This document shows positions 17,961-27,756 of a DNA stretch of 64,000 nucleotides, piece by piece. A program made the position numbers and the translations under genes. Within the stretch, counting starts at the first letter, position 1. Each line of letters starts with the position of its first letter. The DNA is from Amphritea japonica ATCC BAA-1530 (GTDB lineage: Bacteria; Pseudomonadota; Gammaproteobacteria; Pseudomonadales; Balneatricaceae): positions 2,488,693 to 2,552,692 of the forward strand of contig NZ_AP014545.1 of NCBI RefSeq assembly GCF_016592435.1, given 5' to 3'. The notes below the pieces were generated by a model. That model did not search any database. It saw only the letters and a list, made by a program, of their open reading frames with translations, and was not told where the DNA came from.

Positions 17961-19397
17961 ATGACAAAGCCTCATCTCATCATCATCGGTAACGGCATGA
18001 CATCAGGCCGTCTGCTTGACGATATTCTGAAGCGTGACCCGGATAAGTTCCGGATCACCGTATTCGGCGCAGAAGGCTATGCAAACTACAACCGGATTAT
18101 GCTCTCTCCCGTTCTGGCTGGGGAAATTAAGGCCTGCGATATCGTCACCCATTCAGAACAATGGTATCAGGAACACAATATAACCCTGCATAACGGCGTT
18201 ACCGTGACCGGCATTGATACTGACAATCAGACGATTAAGTGTCACAACGGGACGATATTAAGCTATGACAAACTAGTGCTGGCAACCGGCTCCAACCCTG
18301 TTATTCCCCCTGCAGCGCGTAACGTCGGGGTGGAAGGTATATTAAGCTTTCGCAGGCTGGACGATATCGATCGCATCATGAATAAGGCCAGCAACATCAA
18401 GCATGCCACGGTGGTTGGCGGAGGCTTACTTGGTCTGGAAGCCGCTTGGGGACTGTGCCAACAAGGACTTAATGTCACGGTTATTCATCGGGGCGGATGG
18501 TTACTAAACCGGCAACTTGATCCGGCAGCAGGTGAACTGCTTAAACAGTCGCTGGAAGCACGTGGCATCAGCTTTCGCCTCAATGCGGAAATCATTCAAT
18601 TCTCCGGTCAAGAAACAATATCTTCCGATGAGAGCCCTGCCCTTCTGTCTGGTGGTTCAGAAAGCGAAGTGCACTCAAACTCTGAGGCTCTTAAGAAGGT
18701 CTTTGTAGAGAAGACCTCTGTGCAGAAGGACGCTCTCCAGCAAATTACCCTGAGTGATGGCTCAGTTCTCAACACAGAACTGGCCGTTATCGCAATCGGC
18801 ATAACGCCCAATCACTCGCTGGCGAAAGCCAGTGCGATCGATTGCGACAGGGGAGTTCTGGTCAATGACCAGATGCAGAGCTCTCATCCGAATATATTTG
18901 CACTGGGTGAATGCACTCAGTTTGGCCAACATACCTTTGGGTTGGTTGCCCCTCTATGGGACCAGGCCGCAGTATTGGCCGATCAACTGTGCGAAACATC
19001 AGATCATCGCTTTAGCGTTCAGCCCTGTGCGACAAAACTCAAAGTATCAGGTATCGATCTGTTTTCAGCCGGCGAGTTTATGGGCAGCCCTGAAAACAAG
19101 ACGGTCGTCTATCAGGACAATAACAATGGCGTCTATCGCAAGCTTATTTTTCGTGACCAAAAACTCACCGGCGCTGTGCTCTACGGCGCGGTTAACGATG
19201 GTAACAAGTACTTCGAGCTGATCCAGACTCAACAGCCAGTTCAACATTTGGCGCCGGACCTGATCTTTGGCTGGCGCTACTGCGAAACCGACTCTATCTC
19301 AAAATCAATCACTGCGGGCGTGCCAGAGACACCGGTCTCTTCTGCACCAGACCTTAATCCACAGGAACTTAGCCTGGCAACAGGAGCAACCTTATGA
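17961..19397 (+). CDS. nasC: FAD/NAD-dependent electron-transfer subunit of assimilatory nitrate reductase (NasC type)
   Basis: This 478-residue pyridine nucleotide-disulfide oxidoreductase resembles the N-terminal half of NirB and the NasC (Klebsiella) / NasB (Bacillus) subunit that passes electrons from NADH to NasA. The FAD site is IIGNGMTSGRLL, the NAD site VVGGGLLGLEAAWGL, with ATGSNPVIPP between them. Unlike NirB it has no BFD-type cysteine cluster. An extra Ser/Glu-rich stretch of about 34 residues (about 216-250) interrupts the NAD-binding region. The ATG at 17961 is chosen because the longer frame from 17865 would translate the leader terminator. It overlaps nirB by 4 nt. Confidence 0.85.
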   Translation: MTKPHLIIIGNGMTSGRLLDDILKRDPDKFRITVFGAEGYANYNRIMLSPVLAGEIKACDIVTHSEQWYQEHNITLHNGVTVTGIDTDNQTIKCHNGTILSYDKLVLATGSNPVIPPAARNVGVEGILSFRRLDDIDRIMNKASNIKHATVVGGGLLGLEAAWGLCQQGLNVTVIHRGGWLLNRQLDPAAGELLKQSLEARGISFRLNAEIIQFSGQETISSDESPALLSGGSESEVHSNSEALKKVFVEKTSVQKDALQQITLSDGSVLNTELAVIAIGITPNHSLAKASAIDCDRGVLVNDQMQSSHPNIFALGECTQFGQHTFGLVAPLWDQAAVLADQLCETSDHRFSVQPCATKLKVSGIDLFSAGEFMGSPENKTVVYQDNNNGVYRKLIFRDQKLTGAVLYGAVNDGNKYFELIQTQQPVQHLAPDLIFGWRYCETDSISKSITAGVPETPVSSAPDLNPQELSLATGATL

Positions 19398-21940
19398 GTA
19401 AAACAAAATTAGTTATCGCCGGTAACGGTATGGTGGGCCATCAATTTCTTCAAAGCCTGGCCGACAGCGGTCAGCTGGAAAGCTTTGACGTAACCGTTTT
19501 CTGCGAAGAAAGCCGATTAGCCTATGACCGGGTTCAGCTAAGTGCTTACTTCTCCGGTTCGACCGCTGAAGATCTGGCCATGGGTAATGCCAACACTTAC
19601 CGCAGCTGGGGTCTTAACGTGCTGACTGGGGAAAAAGTCACAATGATTGATCGCGGCTACAAATCGGTAACCACTGATAAGGGTCGTGAACTAAGCTATG
19701 ACAAACTTATTCTGGCCACCGGCTCATACCCTTTTGTACCTCCGGTACCGGGCCATGATCGTTCACAATGTTTGGTATACCGTACCATTGATGATCTGGA
19801 AGCGATTGCTGAAGCGGCTAAAAATTCTAAAGTCGGTACCGTTGTCGGCGGTGGTCTGCTCGGGCTGGAAGCGGCTAAAGCGCTAAAAGATCTGGGGCTA
19901 GAGACCCACGTGGTTGAGTTCGCGCCTCGCCTGATGGCTGTTCAACTGGATAATGGTGGCGGTGCAATACTGCGTCAGAAGATTGAAGCACTAGGTGTAA
20001 CGGTACATACCGAGAAGAACACCCAGCTGATCGATGACGGTGAGCAGTGTTTCCACAAAATGAATTTTGCCGATGGTGAAGTACTGGAAACAGATCTTAT
20101 TCTCTTCTCTGCCGGTATCCGCCCACGCGATGAACTGGCGCGCCAGAGTGAACTGGACGTCGGTGAACGCGGCGGTATCGTAATCAACAATAACTGCCAG
20201 ACCTCTGACCCCTCTATCTACGCTATTGGTGAATGCGCCCTGTGGAATAAACAGATTTTCGGATTGGTTGCCCCAGGCAATCAGATGGCTAAAGTGGCCG
20301 TATCTCACTTAACCAATGGCGAAGACTGTTTTACCGGTGCCGACATGAGTACCAAGCTTAAATTAATGGGTGTTGACGTTGCCAGTATTGGCGATGCCCA
20401 TAGTCGAACACCTGGCGCGCAGAACTACAGCTTTATTGATGAACGCGAAGGGATATATAAAAAGCTGATTGTGTCTGAAGATGGAAAACTACTCCTTGGC
20501 GCAATTCTGGTCGGCGATGCCGAACAGTACGGCACGCTGCTGCAATATATGCTCAACGGCATTCACCTGCCGGAGTATCCCGACACATTAATCCTGCCCA
20601 ATCGAGGTGATGATCAACAGACCGGGCTGGGGGTTGCGGCCCTGCCGGAGACAGCCCAGATCTGTTCTTGTCATGATGTGAGCAAAGGTGACGTGAGAGC
20701 CTCACTGGATGCAGGATGTTGCACAATAGGAGATGTTAAAGGTGCCACCAAAGCAGCCACTGGCTGTGGCGGCTGTGCTGCGTTGCTGACCGATCTGGTT
20801 AATCATGAATTAGAAGAGATGGGCGTCGAAGTAAACCGCGACCTCTGTGAACACCTTCCCTACACCCGTCAGGAGCTCTACAGCCTGATTCGGGTTGAAG
20901 AGATCCGTAGCTTTGACGAACTACTAGACAAGCATGGCAGCGGTCACGGCTGCGAAATCTGTCGTCCGGCCGTCGGTAGCATTCTGGCTTCCTGCTGGAA
21001 TGATTACATCCTCAGCGAAAAAAACATTGCGCTGCAGGATACCAATGACACCTTTATGGCAAATATGCAGAAGGATGGTACCTATTCCGTAGTACCCCGG
21101 GTTGCCGGTGGAGAGATAACTGCCGATAAGTTGATAATCCTCGGTCAGGTGGCTAAGAAATATAATCTTTATAGCAAGATTACCGGTGGTCAGCGGGTTG
21201 ACCTGTTCGGTGCGCGCTTAGACCAGCTCCCCCCAATCTGGGAAGAACTCATAGCAGCCGGTTTTGAAACCGGGCATGCCTACGGTAAATCCCTGCGTAC
21301 GGTGAAATCCTGTGTCGGCAGTACCTGGTGTCGTTTCGGTGTCGATGATAGCGCTGGTCTGGCGATTGAACTGGAAGACCGATATAAGGGCTTGCGAGCA
21401 CCTCATAAAATTAAGTTTGCGGTATCCGGTTGTACCCGGGAATGTGCCGAAGCACAAAGTAAAGATATCGGTATTATCGCGACGGAAAATGGCTGGAACC
21501 TTTACGTTTGTGGCAACGGTGGAATGAAACCTCGTCACGGTGACCTGTTCGCCACCGATCTGGATAAAGCGACCCTGATTCGCTACATCGACCGCGTGCT
21601 GATGTTCTACATCAAGACCGCCGATCGTTTACAACGTACCTCCGTCTGGATGGAAAATATGGAGGGTGGTCTGGCCTATCTGCAACAAGTGGTCATCGAT
21701 GACAGCCTGAACCTGGGTGATGCACTGGAACAGCAGATGGATCATGTTGTAGCAACCTATCAGTGCGAATGGAAAACCACTCTGGAAAGTCCTGAAGCAT
21801 TGAAGCGCTTCCGACAGTTTGTTAACTCCGATGCCAGTGACAGTAACGTTGTCTTTGTTGAAGAACGGCAGCAGATCCGTCCCGCGACAACAGAAGAAAA
21901 AGCGAACATTCAGGCCGAGCCTATCAAACTGGTTAGCTGA
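19394..21940 (+). CDS. nirB: Assimilatory nitrite reductase [NAD(P)H] large subunit NirB
   Basis: This 848-residue cytoplasmic enzyme reduces nitrite to ammonium with six electrons from NAD(P)H. FAD and NAD domains (VIAGNGMVGHQFL, VVGGGLLGLEAAKAL) are followed by a BFD-like [2Fe-2S] domain with Cys pairs (CSC...CGGC, about 423-460). The C-terminal sirohaem/[4Fe-4S] domain has ligands C640, C646, C680 and C684 (CVGSTWC and GCTRECAEA). Length and order match the full family. ATGA overlap with nasC and a 16-nt gap to nirD indicate one operon. Confidence 0.97.
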   Translation: MSKTKLVIAGNGMVGHQFLQSLADSGQLESFDVTVFCEESRLAYDRVQLSAYFSGSTAEDLAMGNANTYRSWGLNVLTGEKVTMIDRGYKSVTTDKGRELSYDKLILATGSYPFVPPVPGHDRSQCLVYRTIDDLEAIAEAAKNSKVGTVVGGGLLGLEAAKALKDLGLETHVVEFAPRLMAVQLDNGGGAILRQKIEALGVTVHTEKNTQLIDDGEQCFHKMNFADGEVLETDLILFSAGIRPRDELARQSELDVGERGGIVINNNCQTSDPSIYAIGECALWNKQIFGLVAPGNQMAKVAVSHLTNGEDCFTGADMSTKLKLMGVDVASIGDAHSRTPGAQNYSFIDEREGIYKKLIVSEDGKLLLGAILVGDAEQYGTLLQYMLNGIHLPEYPDTLILPNRGDDQQTGLGVAALPETAQICSCHDVSKGDVRASLDAGCCTIGDVKGATKAATGCGGCAALLTDLVNHELEEMGVEVNRDLCEHLPYTRQELYSLIRVEEIRSFDELLDKHGSGHGCEICRPAVGSILASCWNDYILSEKNIALQDTNDTFMANMQKDGTYSVVPRVAGGEITADKLIILGQVAKKYNLYSKITGGQRVDLFGARLDQLPPIWEELIAAGFETGHAYGKSLRTVKSCVGSTWCRFGVDDSAGLAIELEDRYKGLRAPHKIKFAVSGCTRECAEAQSKDIGIIATENGWNLYVCGNGGMKPRHGDLFATDLDKATLIRYIDRVLMFYIKTADRLQRTSVWMENMEGGLAYLQQVVIDDSLNLGDALEQQMDHVVATYQCEWKTTLESPEALKRFRQFVNSDASDSNVVFVEERQQIRPATTEEKANIQAEPIKLVS

Positions 21941-21956
21941 TACAGAGGATATAGAA

Positions 21957-22292
21957 ATGACTCATAGTACAACCTGGACTACGGTCTGTAGTCAAAACGA
22001 TCTGGTGCCAAACTCCGGAATCTGCGCGCTGGTAAAGGACGTTCAGATAGCCCTGTTTTATGTAGAAAAAGAGCAAGACGTATTTGCCATCGCCAACCAT
22101 GACCCGTTCAGCCAGGCCAATGTGCTGTCCCGTGGGCTGATCGGTTCTAAAGGTGATGATCTGTTTGTTGCCTCACCGGTTTATAAGCAGCACTTCTGTC
22201 TTAAAAGCGGCCGTTGCCTGGATGATGAAAATACCCATATACAATCCTGGCCTGCCCAGATTAAAAATGGTGAGGTCCAGGTTCTTTTTTAG
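21957..22292 (+). CDS. nirD: Nitrite reductase [NAD(P)H] small subunit NirD
   Basis: This 111-residue Rieske-fold small subunit partners NirB. It retains the beta fold landmarks (VFAIANHDPFSQA, FCLKSGRCLDD) but lacks the C-x-H / C-x2-H cluster ligands, which is normal for NirD. ATG 21957 has CAGAGGATAT upstream; a longer frame inside nirB is rejected. Confidence 0.94.
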   Translation: MTHSTTWTTVCSQNDLVPNSGICALVKDVQIALFYVEKEQDVFAIANHDPFSQANVLSRGLIGSKGDDLFVASPVYKQHFCLKSGRCLDDENTHIQSWPAQIKNGEVQVLF

Positions 22293-22351
22293 TGCTCTTT
22301 TAAAATTCGAATAAACGTTACACACAACAAACCTACAGGACACCCTGATTG

Positions 22352-25000
22352 ATGACTATCGCAACCAGCCCAGACACTTGCCAGGTAAAAACCACTTGCC
22401 CCTACTGCGGAGTGGGGTGCGGTGTAAATGCCAGGGTAAGTGAGAATCGGCTGATTGCGGTAAGTGGCGACAAGGCGCACCCTGCCAATCAGGGCCGACT
22501 CTGCGTTAAAGGTTCAGCCCTGCACGAGACCTCTGGGCTGGAAGGCAGGCTACTAGCCCCTCAAATCGAGGGTGAAACGGTCAGCTGGGACAAAGCCTTT
22601 AATCATGTTGCTCAGGGTTTTAGTGAAACCATAAAGAAATATGGCCCCGATTCAGTCGCACTTTATCTCTCCGGCCAGATTCTTACCGAAGACTATTACG
22701 TTGCCAATAAGTTGATGAAAGGCTTTATTGGCTCGGCCAATGTTGATACCAATTCCCGCCTCTGCATGTCTTCCGCAGTCGCCGCTCATAAACGTGCATT
22801 TGGGGCTGATCTGGTACCGGGCTGTTATGAAGATCTGGAACTGACCGACCTGCTTATACTGGTGGGATCGAATACCGCCTGGGCACATCCGGTCATCTAC
22901 CAGCGAATTGTCGCGGCAAAAAAAGCCCGCCCGGAGATGAAGGTCGTTGTCATTGATCCGCGTCGGACAGCCACCTGCGATATTGCCGACCTGCACCTAC
23001 CACTCAAGCCCGGTAGTGATGGATACCTGTTTACCGGCCTGTTGAGCCACCTGGCGGACAATAACGCTCTTGATAACTCATATATCAACGACCACACCGA
23101 AGGCTTTGAGGACGCTCTACAGGCTGCCAGAACTCTCACGGCCGATCTAACCCAAACAGCAGAATTATGCGGATTAGACAAACCTGATCTTAAACAACTT
23201 TACCAATGGTTCTCTCAGATCGATAAAGTTGTCACGCTCTTTTCTCAGGGGATCAATCAATCCTCTTCAGGAGTAGATAAAGGTAATGCGATAATAAACT
23301 GTCACCTGGCGACCGCAAAGATTGGTAAACCCGGCGCTACACCTTTCTCGATAACCGGTCAGCCCAACGCAATGGGCGGACGGGAAGTCGGTGGGCTGGC
23401 GAACCAGCTCGCGGCACATATGGATTTCAGCAATCCGGAAAATATAGAACTGGTAGAAACCTTTTGGCAGGCCCCGAATATAGCCCGAAAAGAGGGTTTA
23501 AAAGCGGTCGACATGTTCCAGGCTATCCATGATGGCAAGATAAAAGCGATCTGGATTATCGGTACCAATCCAGTTGTTAGTATGCCCAATGCAGACTTTA
23601 TTCGTGAAGCACTGCAACGTTGCGAACTGGTGGTTGTCTCTGATTGCATGGAGAAAACCGATACTACCGCTTGCGCTGATGTGCTGCTACCTGCAACCGG
23701 TTGGGCGGAAAAAGACGGTACCGTGACCAATTCTGAACGGGTAATTTCACGTCAGAAAGGCTTTTTAGAACCCGCGGGGCAGAGCCTGCATGACTGGCAG
23801 ATCATCTGTTCTGTTGCGCAGACAATGGGATTTGAAGAAGGCTTTAGATTCAATTCGCCCGCTGAGATATTCGCCGAACATGCTGAACTGTCAGGCTTTC
23901 GAAACAGTGGTAAACGCTTCTTTGATATATCGTCACTCGCGACGTTATCAGAAAATGAATATCACAATATGAAGCCGGTTCGCTGGCCTGCGATAAAAGA
24001 TAGCAAGACTGATTCAACGCGCCTGTTCGTCAACGGCAGGTTTAATACCCCGTCCGGCCGGGCAAGAATGATACCGGTAACACCTGCCGCGCCTATCAGC
24101 CAGGTATCAGAAACTTACCCATTGGTACTGAATACCGGGCGAATTCGCGATCAATGGCACACGATGACCCGCACTGGCAAAGCCAGCCGGTTACTCAATC
24201 ATATCGATCAACCCTATGTAGAAATCTCTCTACATGATGCCGCAGATAAAGGTATCGTTGAACAGGATCTGGTTGAGATACAGAGTGCTATCAGTCGCTG
24301 CCTGGCGCGAGCAAAAATTACAGCAGGGCAACCCGCCGGTTCAGTCTTTATGCCGATTCACTGGACGGACCAGTTCGCCTCGCTGGCCCGGGTGGATAGT
24401 CTGTTTGCATCGATTAAGGACCCTATCTCTGGGCAACCCGAAGCAAAACACTGCCCGGTCAGTATTAATAAACTAAACAGCCGCTGGCAGGCAATCCTGA
24501 TTACAGAGATGGAACTCGCTAATCTGCCTTGCGAATACTGGAGTAAAATTCCTCAGAAAAGAGGCTTTCGTTATGAGCTGGCGGGCACTCAACTACCAGA
24601 AAACTGGAAAACCTGGATTAAATCCATGGTGACCTTTAGCGATGACGACCAGATCGAACTCGATTCAGGAGAAACATATCGATTAGTCAGCTTCCGTGAT
24701 CAAACACCCGAGCTACTGTTTTTTGCTTCGACTGAGAAATTACCCAACAGCCATTGGTTGAGTAAACAGTTCGACCAGATAACAGCCTCCCCCGCTCAGC
24801 GGATGGCACTTCTGGCAGGTAAACCGGTTGATAACAACCATGACTCGGGGGCAATCGTATGCAGTTGTTTTGAAGTCGGTGAAAAAAGCATTCGCAAGGC
24901 GATACATCAGGGGGCGAACAATATTGAAAAACTCGTCACGCAGCTAAAATGCGGCAGTAACTGTGGTTCCTGCCTGCCGGAAATCCGGGCGTTGCTTTGA
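22352..25000 (+). CDS. nasA: Assimilatory nitrate reductase catalytic subunit NasA (with C-terminal BFD domain)
   Basis: This 882-residue molybdopterin enzyme reduces nitrate to nitrite in the cytoplasm. The N-terminal [4Fe-4S] ligands are C16, C19, C23 and C51 (CPYCGVGC...GRLC). Molybdopterin domains include NSRLCMSSA, GGREVGGLANQLAAHM and, near the end, VFMPIHWTDQFA. The last 50 residues (CSCFEVGEK...CGSNCGSCLPE) are a BFD-like [2Fe-2S] domain, the likely electron entry point from the NasC-type flavoprotein. It is the last gene of the operon; ATG 22352 follows ACAGGACACC. No Tat signal is present, as expected for assimilatory enzymes. Confidence 0.96.
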   Translation: MTIATSPDTCQVKTTCPYCGVGCGVNARVSENRLIAVSGDKAHPANQGRLCVKGSALHETSGLEGRLLAPQIEGETVSWDKAFNHVAQGFSETIKKYGPDSVALYLSGQILTEDYYVANKLMKGFIGSANVDTNSRLCMSSAVAAHKRAFGADLVPGCYEDLELTDLLILVGSNTAWAHPVIYQRIVAAKKARPEMKVVVIDPRRTATCDIADLHLPLKPGSDGYLFTGLLSHLADNNALDNSYINDHTEGFEDALQAARTLTADLTQTAELCGLDKPDLKQLYQWFSQIDKVVTLFSQGINQSSSGVDKGNAIINCHLATAKIGKPGATPFSITGQPNAMGGREVGGLANQLAAHMDFSNPENIELVETFWQAPNIARKEGLKAVDMFQAIHDGKIKAIWIIGTNPVVSMPNADFIREALQRCELVVVSDCMEKTDTTACADVLLPATGWAEKDGTVTNSERVISRQKGFLEPAGQSLHDWQIICSVAQTMGFEEGFRFNSPAEIFAEHAELSGFRNSGKRFFDISSLATLSENEYHNMKPVRWPAIKDSKTDSTRLFVNGRFNTPSGRARMIPVTPAAPISQVSETYPLVLNTGRIRDQWHTMTRTGKASRLLNHIDQPYVEISLHDAADKGIVEQDLVEIQSAISRCLARAKITAGQPAGSVFMPIHWTDQFASLARVDSLFASIKDPISGQPEAKHCPVSINKLNSRWQAILITEMELANLPCEYWSKIPQKRGFRYELAGTQLPENWKTWIKSMVTFSDDDQIELDSGETYRLVSFRDQTPELLFFASTEKLPNSHWLSKQFDQITASPAQRMALLAGKPVDNNHDSGAIVCSCFEVGEKSIRKAIHQGANNIEKLVTQLKCGSNCGSCLPEIRALL

Positions 25001-25009
25001 TATTAAACA

Positions 25010-25405
25010 TCAGAAAAAACCTTTGATAAAGTCCAGATAACCGTTATCCCAGGCAATGCCAGCCCAGATAATCCAGGTCATATTCAGCATCATAAACACC
25101 GCGGCAGAGCCCATATCTTTAGCCCGCCCTGCCAGCTCGTGATATTCAGGCCCCCAGCGATCGACGACCGCTTCTATCGCTGAGTTAACAATCTCGAACG
25201 CTAATACCAGAAAACAGCAGCCCAACATCAATGCTAATTGAATGCCTGACTCAGCCAACCAGATAGCTCCAGGCACCATCACCACTAATGCCCCGACCTC
25301 GTAACGAAAAGCAGGCTCTTCTATCCAGGCGGCTTTAATTCCCTGCATTGAATATTTAGTGGCATAGTAGAAACGAGAAACGCCGGTCCGTTTGATCTGG
25401 TGCAT
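25010..25405 (-). CDS. dgkA: Diacylglycerol kinase (DgkA)
   Basis: This roughly 131-residue inner-membrane enzyme phosphorylates diacylglycerol to phosphatidic acid. The family core is clear: KAAWIEEPAFRYE, then EIVNSAIEAVVDRWGPEYHE and AGRAKDMGSAAV, with three membrane helices. The ATG at 25405 (MHQIKRTG) fits the usual length; an ATG 33 nt upstream (25438) is possible. It converges with nasA, with 9 nt between the stop codons. Confidence 0.94.
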   Translation of the reverse strand: MHQIKRTGVSRFYYATKYSMQGIKAAWIEEPAFRYEVGALVVMVPGAIWLAESGIQLALMLGCCFLVLAFEIVNSAIEAVVDRWGPEYHELAGRAKDMGSAAVFMMLNMTWIIWAGIAWDNGYLDFIKGFF

Positions 25406-25490
25406 GTATATCACTACTTTCAATTGCGAAACCGGCATTAAAACATGAAAATAATGACCATACTATGACTCACAGAGCATTCAAATAAAG

Positions 25491-26177
25491 ATGCAAAAAA
25501 CCACTGAGTATCTATGCCGCCACCACGGAGGCGATGGTCATAAAGCCGCCGAAAAAACGATTCAGAGTCACGCTAAGAATCATGATCGAGATTTCCAAAC
25601 CTTCTGGCACCGTCATTGTGATCGGCAACTGTCTGATAAAGCCTCTGTAATCGATCTCGGATGCGGTCCAGGACTCTGGCTGAATGAACTGGCAGCCCTC
25701 TATCCAAATGCCCGCCTTACCGGCATAGAACTCGCACCCTATATGCTAGACCGTATCAACGGTCTGGCCACTAATATTAATATCATCATCGATGATCTCA
25801 ACAACCCCACAGTGGACATTCCAGTGCATTCCGTAGATGTCGTTCTGGCCAATCTTCTGATTCATGAACTGCACCAGCCCGTAACTCTGTTCAGTAAACT
25901 GCGCAGCTGGCTGAAACCCGGTAGTGTATTAATCCTTTGTGACATGGTTCGCCAACCACTGGCCGACTACCTGGAACACCAATATGCTGATATTAATCTG
26001 GGCAGCCATACCCCGGATTATGAGGCGCTGACCAACGCCTTTCAGCATTTTCAGGAACACAACCGCTACCACCCTGAGGACCTTATACAGCTGCTAGAAC
26101 GCTGTGGTTTCAAAGTAATTGAATCAGAACTGTTTAAAAATGGCCGCGCGGTGAGAATTGCTGCGATATCAGTTTAA
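25491..26177 (+). CDS. Class I SAM-dependent methyltransferase, substrate unknown
   Basis: This 228-residue protein has the SAM-binding motif I VIDLGCGPGLW (about 55-65), an acidic residue at the end of the next strand (TGIELAPYM) and a motif resembling DVVLANLLIHEL. The N-terminus has a Cys/His-bearing start (YLCRHHGGDGHKAAE). Its type is that of small-molecule methyltransferases such as UbiE/BioC relatives. Neighbours (dgkA opposite, an unknown small gene downstream) give no clue to the substrate. Confidence 0.8.
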   Translation: MQKTTEYLCRHHGGDGHKAAEKTIQSHAKNHDRDFQTFWHRHCDRQLSDKASVIDLGCGPGLWLNELAALYPNARLTGIELAPYMLDRINGLATNINIIIDDLNNPTVDIPVHSVDVVLANLLIHELHQPVTLFSKLRSWLKPGSVLILCDMVRQPLADYLEHQYADINLGSHTPDYEALTNAFQHFQEHNRYHPEDLIQLLERCGFKVIESELFKNGRAVRIAAISV

Positions 26178-26503
26178 ATACTATCTGTTTGAATGTTATA
26201 GTTGCTTGCCGCAATAGATTTCGCATTCGAAGTGTTATTAACAAGATATTAATTTGTACGCCATACACCCCGGGATTCATTCATCGGAGTTAACGCTACA
26301 CTGAATATATAAGCTCTTTTTATTAATTTTGTATAATTAAACTTTTGTTAGTGGTCTTCCGTTAATGGCCTTTTGTTAACTACTTTAAATGCCTAAGCAC
26401 AAATAAAGAACTCTGCGGACCTCCAAGGACGTAATTGTATTCTGCACAAGAGCTGCAGATAAGTATGGAATATTGCACTTTCTCTGGAAATTGATCTTAT
26501 CTG
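26178..26503. other. AT-rich intergenic region, no gene seen
   Basis: These 326 nt carry no convincing ORF, RNA gene or terminator. A short run near 26341-26375 repeats the motif CTTTTGTTA with variants (CTTCCGTTAA, CCTTTTGTTAA). It probably holds the promoter of the small gene at 26504. Confidence 0.4.
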
Positions 26504-26719
26504 ATGCAAAATAACGAAATTGATATTCAACTGAGCAACCTCAGTCTGGACCAGTTAAATAGCCTGTTAGACAAGCTGAAGCAAAAAGCAGTAGAAAAAA
26601 AACTGGCGATTAAAGCCGCCAGTAAAGCCCCCCCTCGTACTCAAACTGATATTGAGAAACTAGCCGACCTACAGGGGTTAGATCTCAGCGGTCTGATGCG
26701 AGAAATATCAAAGCGCTAA
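26504..26719 (+). CDS. Small hypothetical protein (71 aa), helical
   Basis: I do not recognise this protein. It is Lys/Leu-rich and predicted helical, with a likely coiled coil at about 9-35 (LSLDQLNSLLDKLKQKAVEK) and a short C-terminal Leu-rich end (LQGLDLSGLMREISKR). A GGAAA-like ribosome site precedes the ATG, and dusA starts 27 nt after its stop. The N-terminus faintly recalls H-NS-type oligomerisation helices, but no AWGR-type DNA-binding motif is present, so no function is assigned. Confidence 0.6.
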   Translation: MQNNEIDIQLSNLSLDQLNSLLDKLKQKAVEKKLAIKAASKAPPRTQTDIEKLADLQGLDLSGLMREISKR

Positions 26720-26746
26720 AAAACTAATCCGGAACGACTCTGACAC

Positions 26747-27736
26747 ATGACTGCTGAAAAACAAAGTGCAGGAATTAACCGCACATTCTGTGTTGCACCC
26801 ATGATGGAATGGACAGATCGCCACTGTCGATACTTCCACCGTATTATCAGCCAAAATGCAGTGCTCTATACTGAGATGGTGACCACCGGTGCACTGATAC
26901 ACGGAGACCGGGAACGATTTCTGCAATATAACCCGCAGGAGCATCCACTGGCACTTCAACTTGGTGGGAGCAATCCTGCCGATCTTACTACCTGTACCCA
27001 AATGGCTGAAGACTTTGGCTATGACGAAGTAAACCTTAACGTCGGCTGTCCCAGCGATCGGGTTCAGAACAATATGATTGGCGCCTGCCTGATGGCCCAC
27101 CCCAAGCTGGTCGCTGAATGCCTGGAAAAAATGCAATCTGCCGTGAGCATCCCGGTAACCGTTAAGCATCGCTTAGGTATCGATGACATGGATAGTTACG
27201 AAGAGCTTCATCATTTCGTATCTATTGTCAGAGAATCCGGTTGCAAAACCTTTATAATCCATGCCAGAAAAGCGATACTTCAGGGATTAAGCCCAAAAGA
27301 AAACAGGGATATTCCACCGCTTAAATATGACTGGGTCTACCGGATTAAGGAAGCTTTTCCCGAACTGGAAATCCTCATTAATGGCGGTATTAAAACCTTA
27401 GAAGAAACCCGCGAACATTTACAGCAGGTTGATGGTGTGATGATAGGCAGGGAAGCCTACCATAACCCCTATATGATGGCCGAAGTCGACGCGCTTTATA
27501 ATCCAGGAATTGCTATTCAATCCAGACTAGAGATTATTGAGCAGATGTACCCTTACATCGAAGAGCAACTTCAACAGGGTTGCTATCTGGGCCATATAAC
27601 TCGCCATCTACTTGGACTTTTTCACGCACAAGCTGGGGGACGTCAGTTCCGACGCTACCTGAGTGAGAATGCCCATAAGGCTGGAGCGGGTGTAGACGTA
27701 TTGAAACAGGCCGTAGCTAAAGTTGCGGCGATCTAA
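26747..27736 (+). CDS. dusA: tRNA-dihydrouridine synthase DusA
   Basis: This 329-residue FMN enzyme reduces uridines 20/20a in the tRNA D loop. Visible signatures are [24 protein letters not shown], the catalytic-Cys block [28 protein letters not shown] (DusA-specific) and INGGIKT. The length is typical. ATG 26747 is the only sensible start. Confidence 0.96.
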   Translation: MTAEKQSAGINRTFCVAPMMEWTDRHCRYFHRIISQNAVLYTEMVTTGALIHGDRERFLQYNPQEHPLALQLGGSNPADLTTCTQMAEDFGYDEVNLNVGCPSDRVQNNMIGACLMAHPKLVAECLEKMQSAVSIPVTVKHRLGIDDMDSYEELHHFVSIVRESGCKTFIIHARKAILQGLSPKENRDIPPLKYDWVYRIKEAFPELEILINGGIKTLEETREHLQQVDGVMIGREAYHNPYMMAEVDALYNPGIAIQSRLEIIEQMYPYIEEQLQQGCYLGHITRHLLGLFHAQAGGRQFRRYLSENAHKAGAGVDVLKQAVAKVAAI

Positions 27737-27756
27737 AAAATTAAAGGATGATACAT

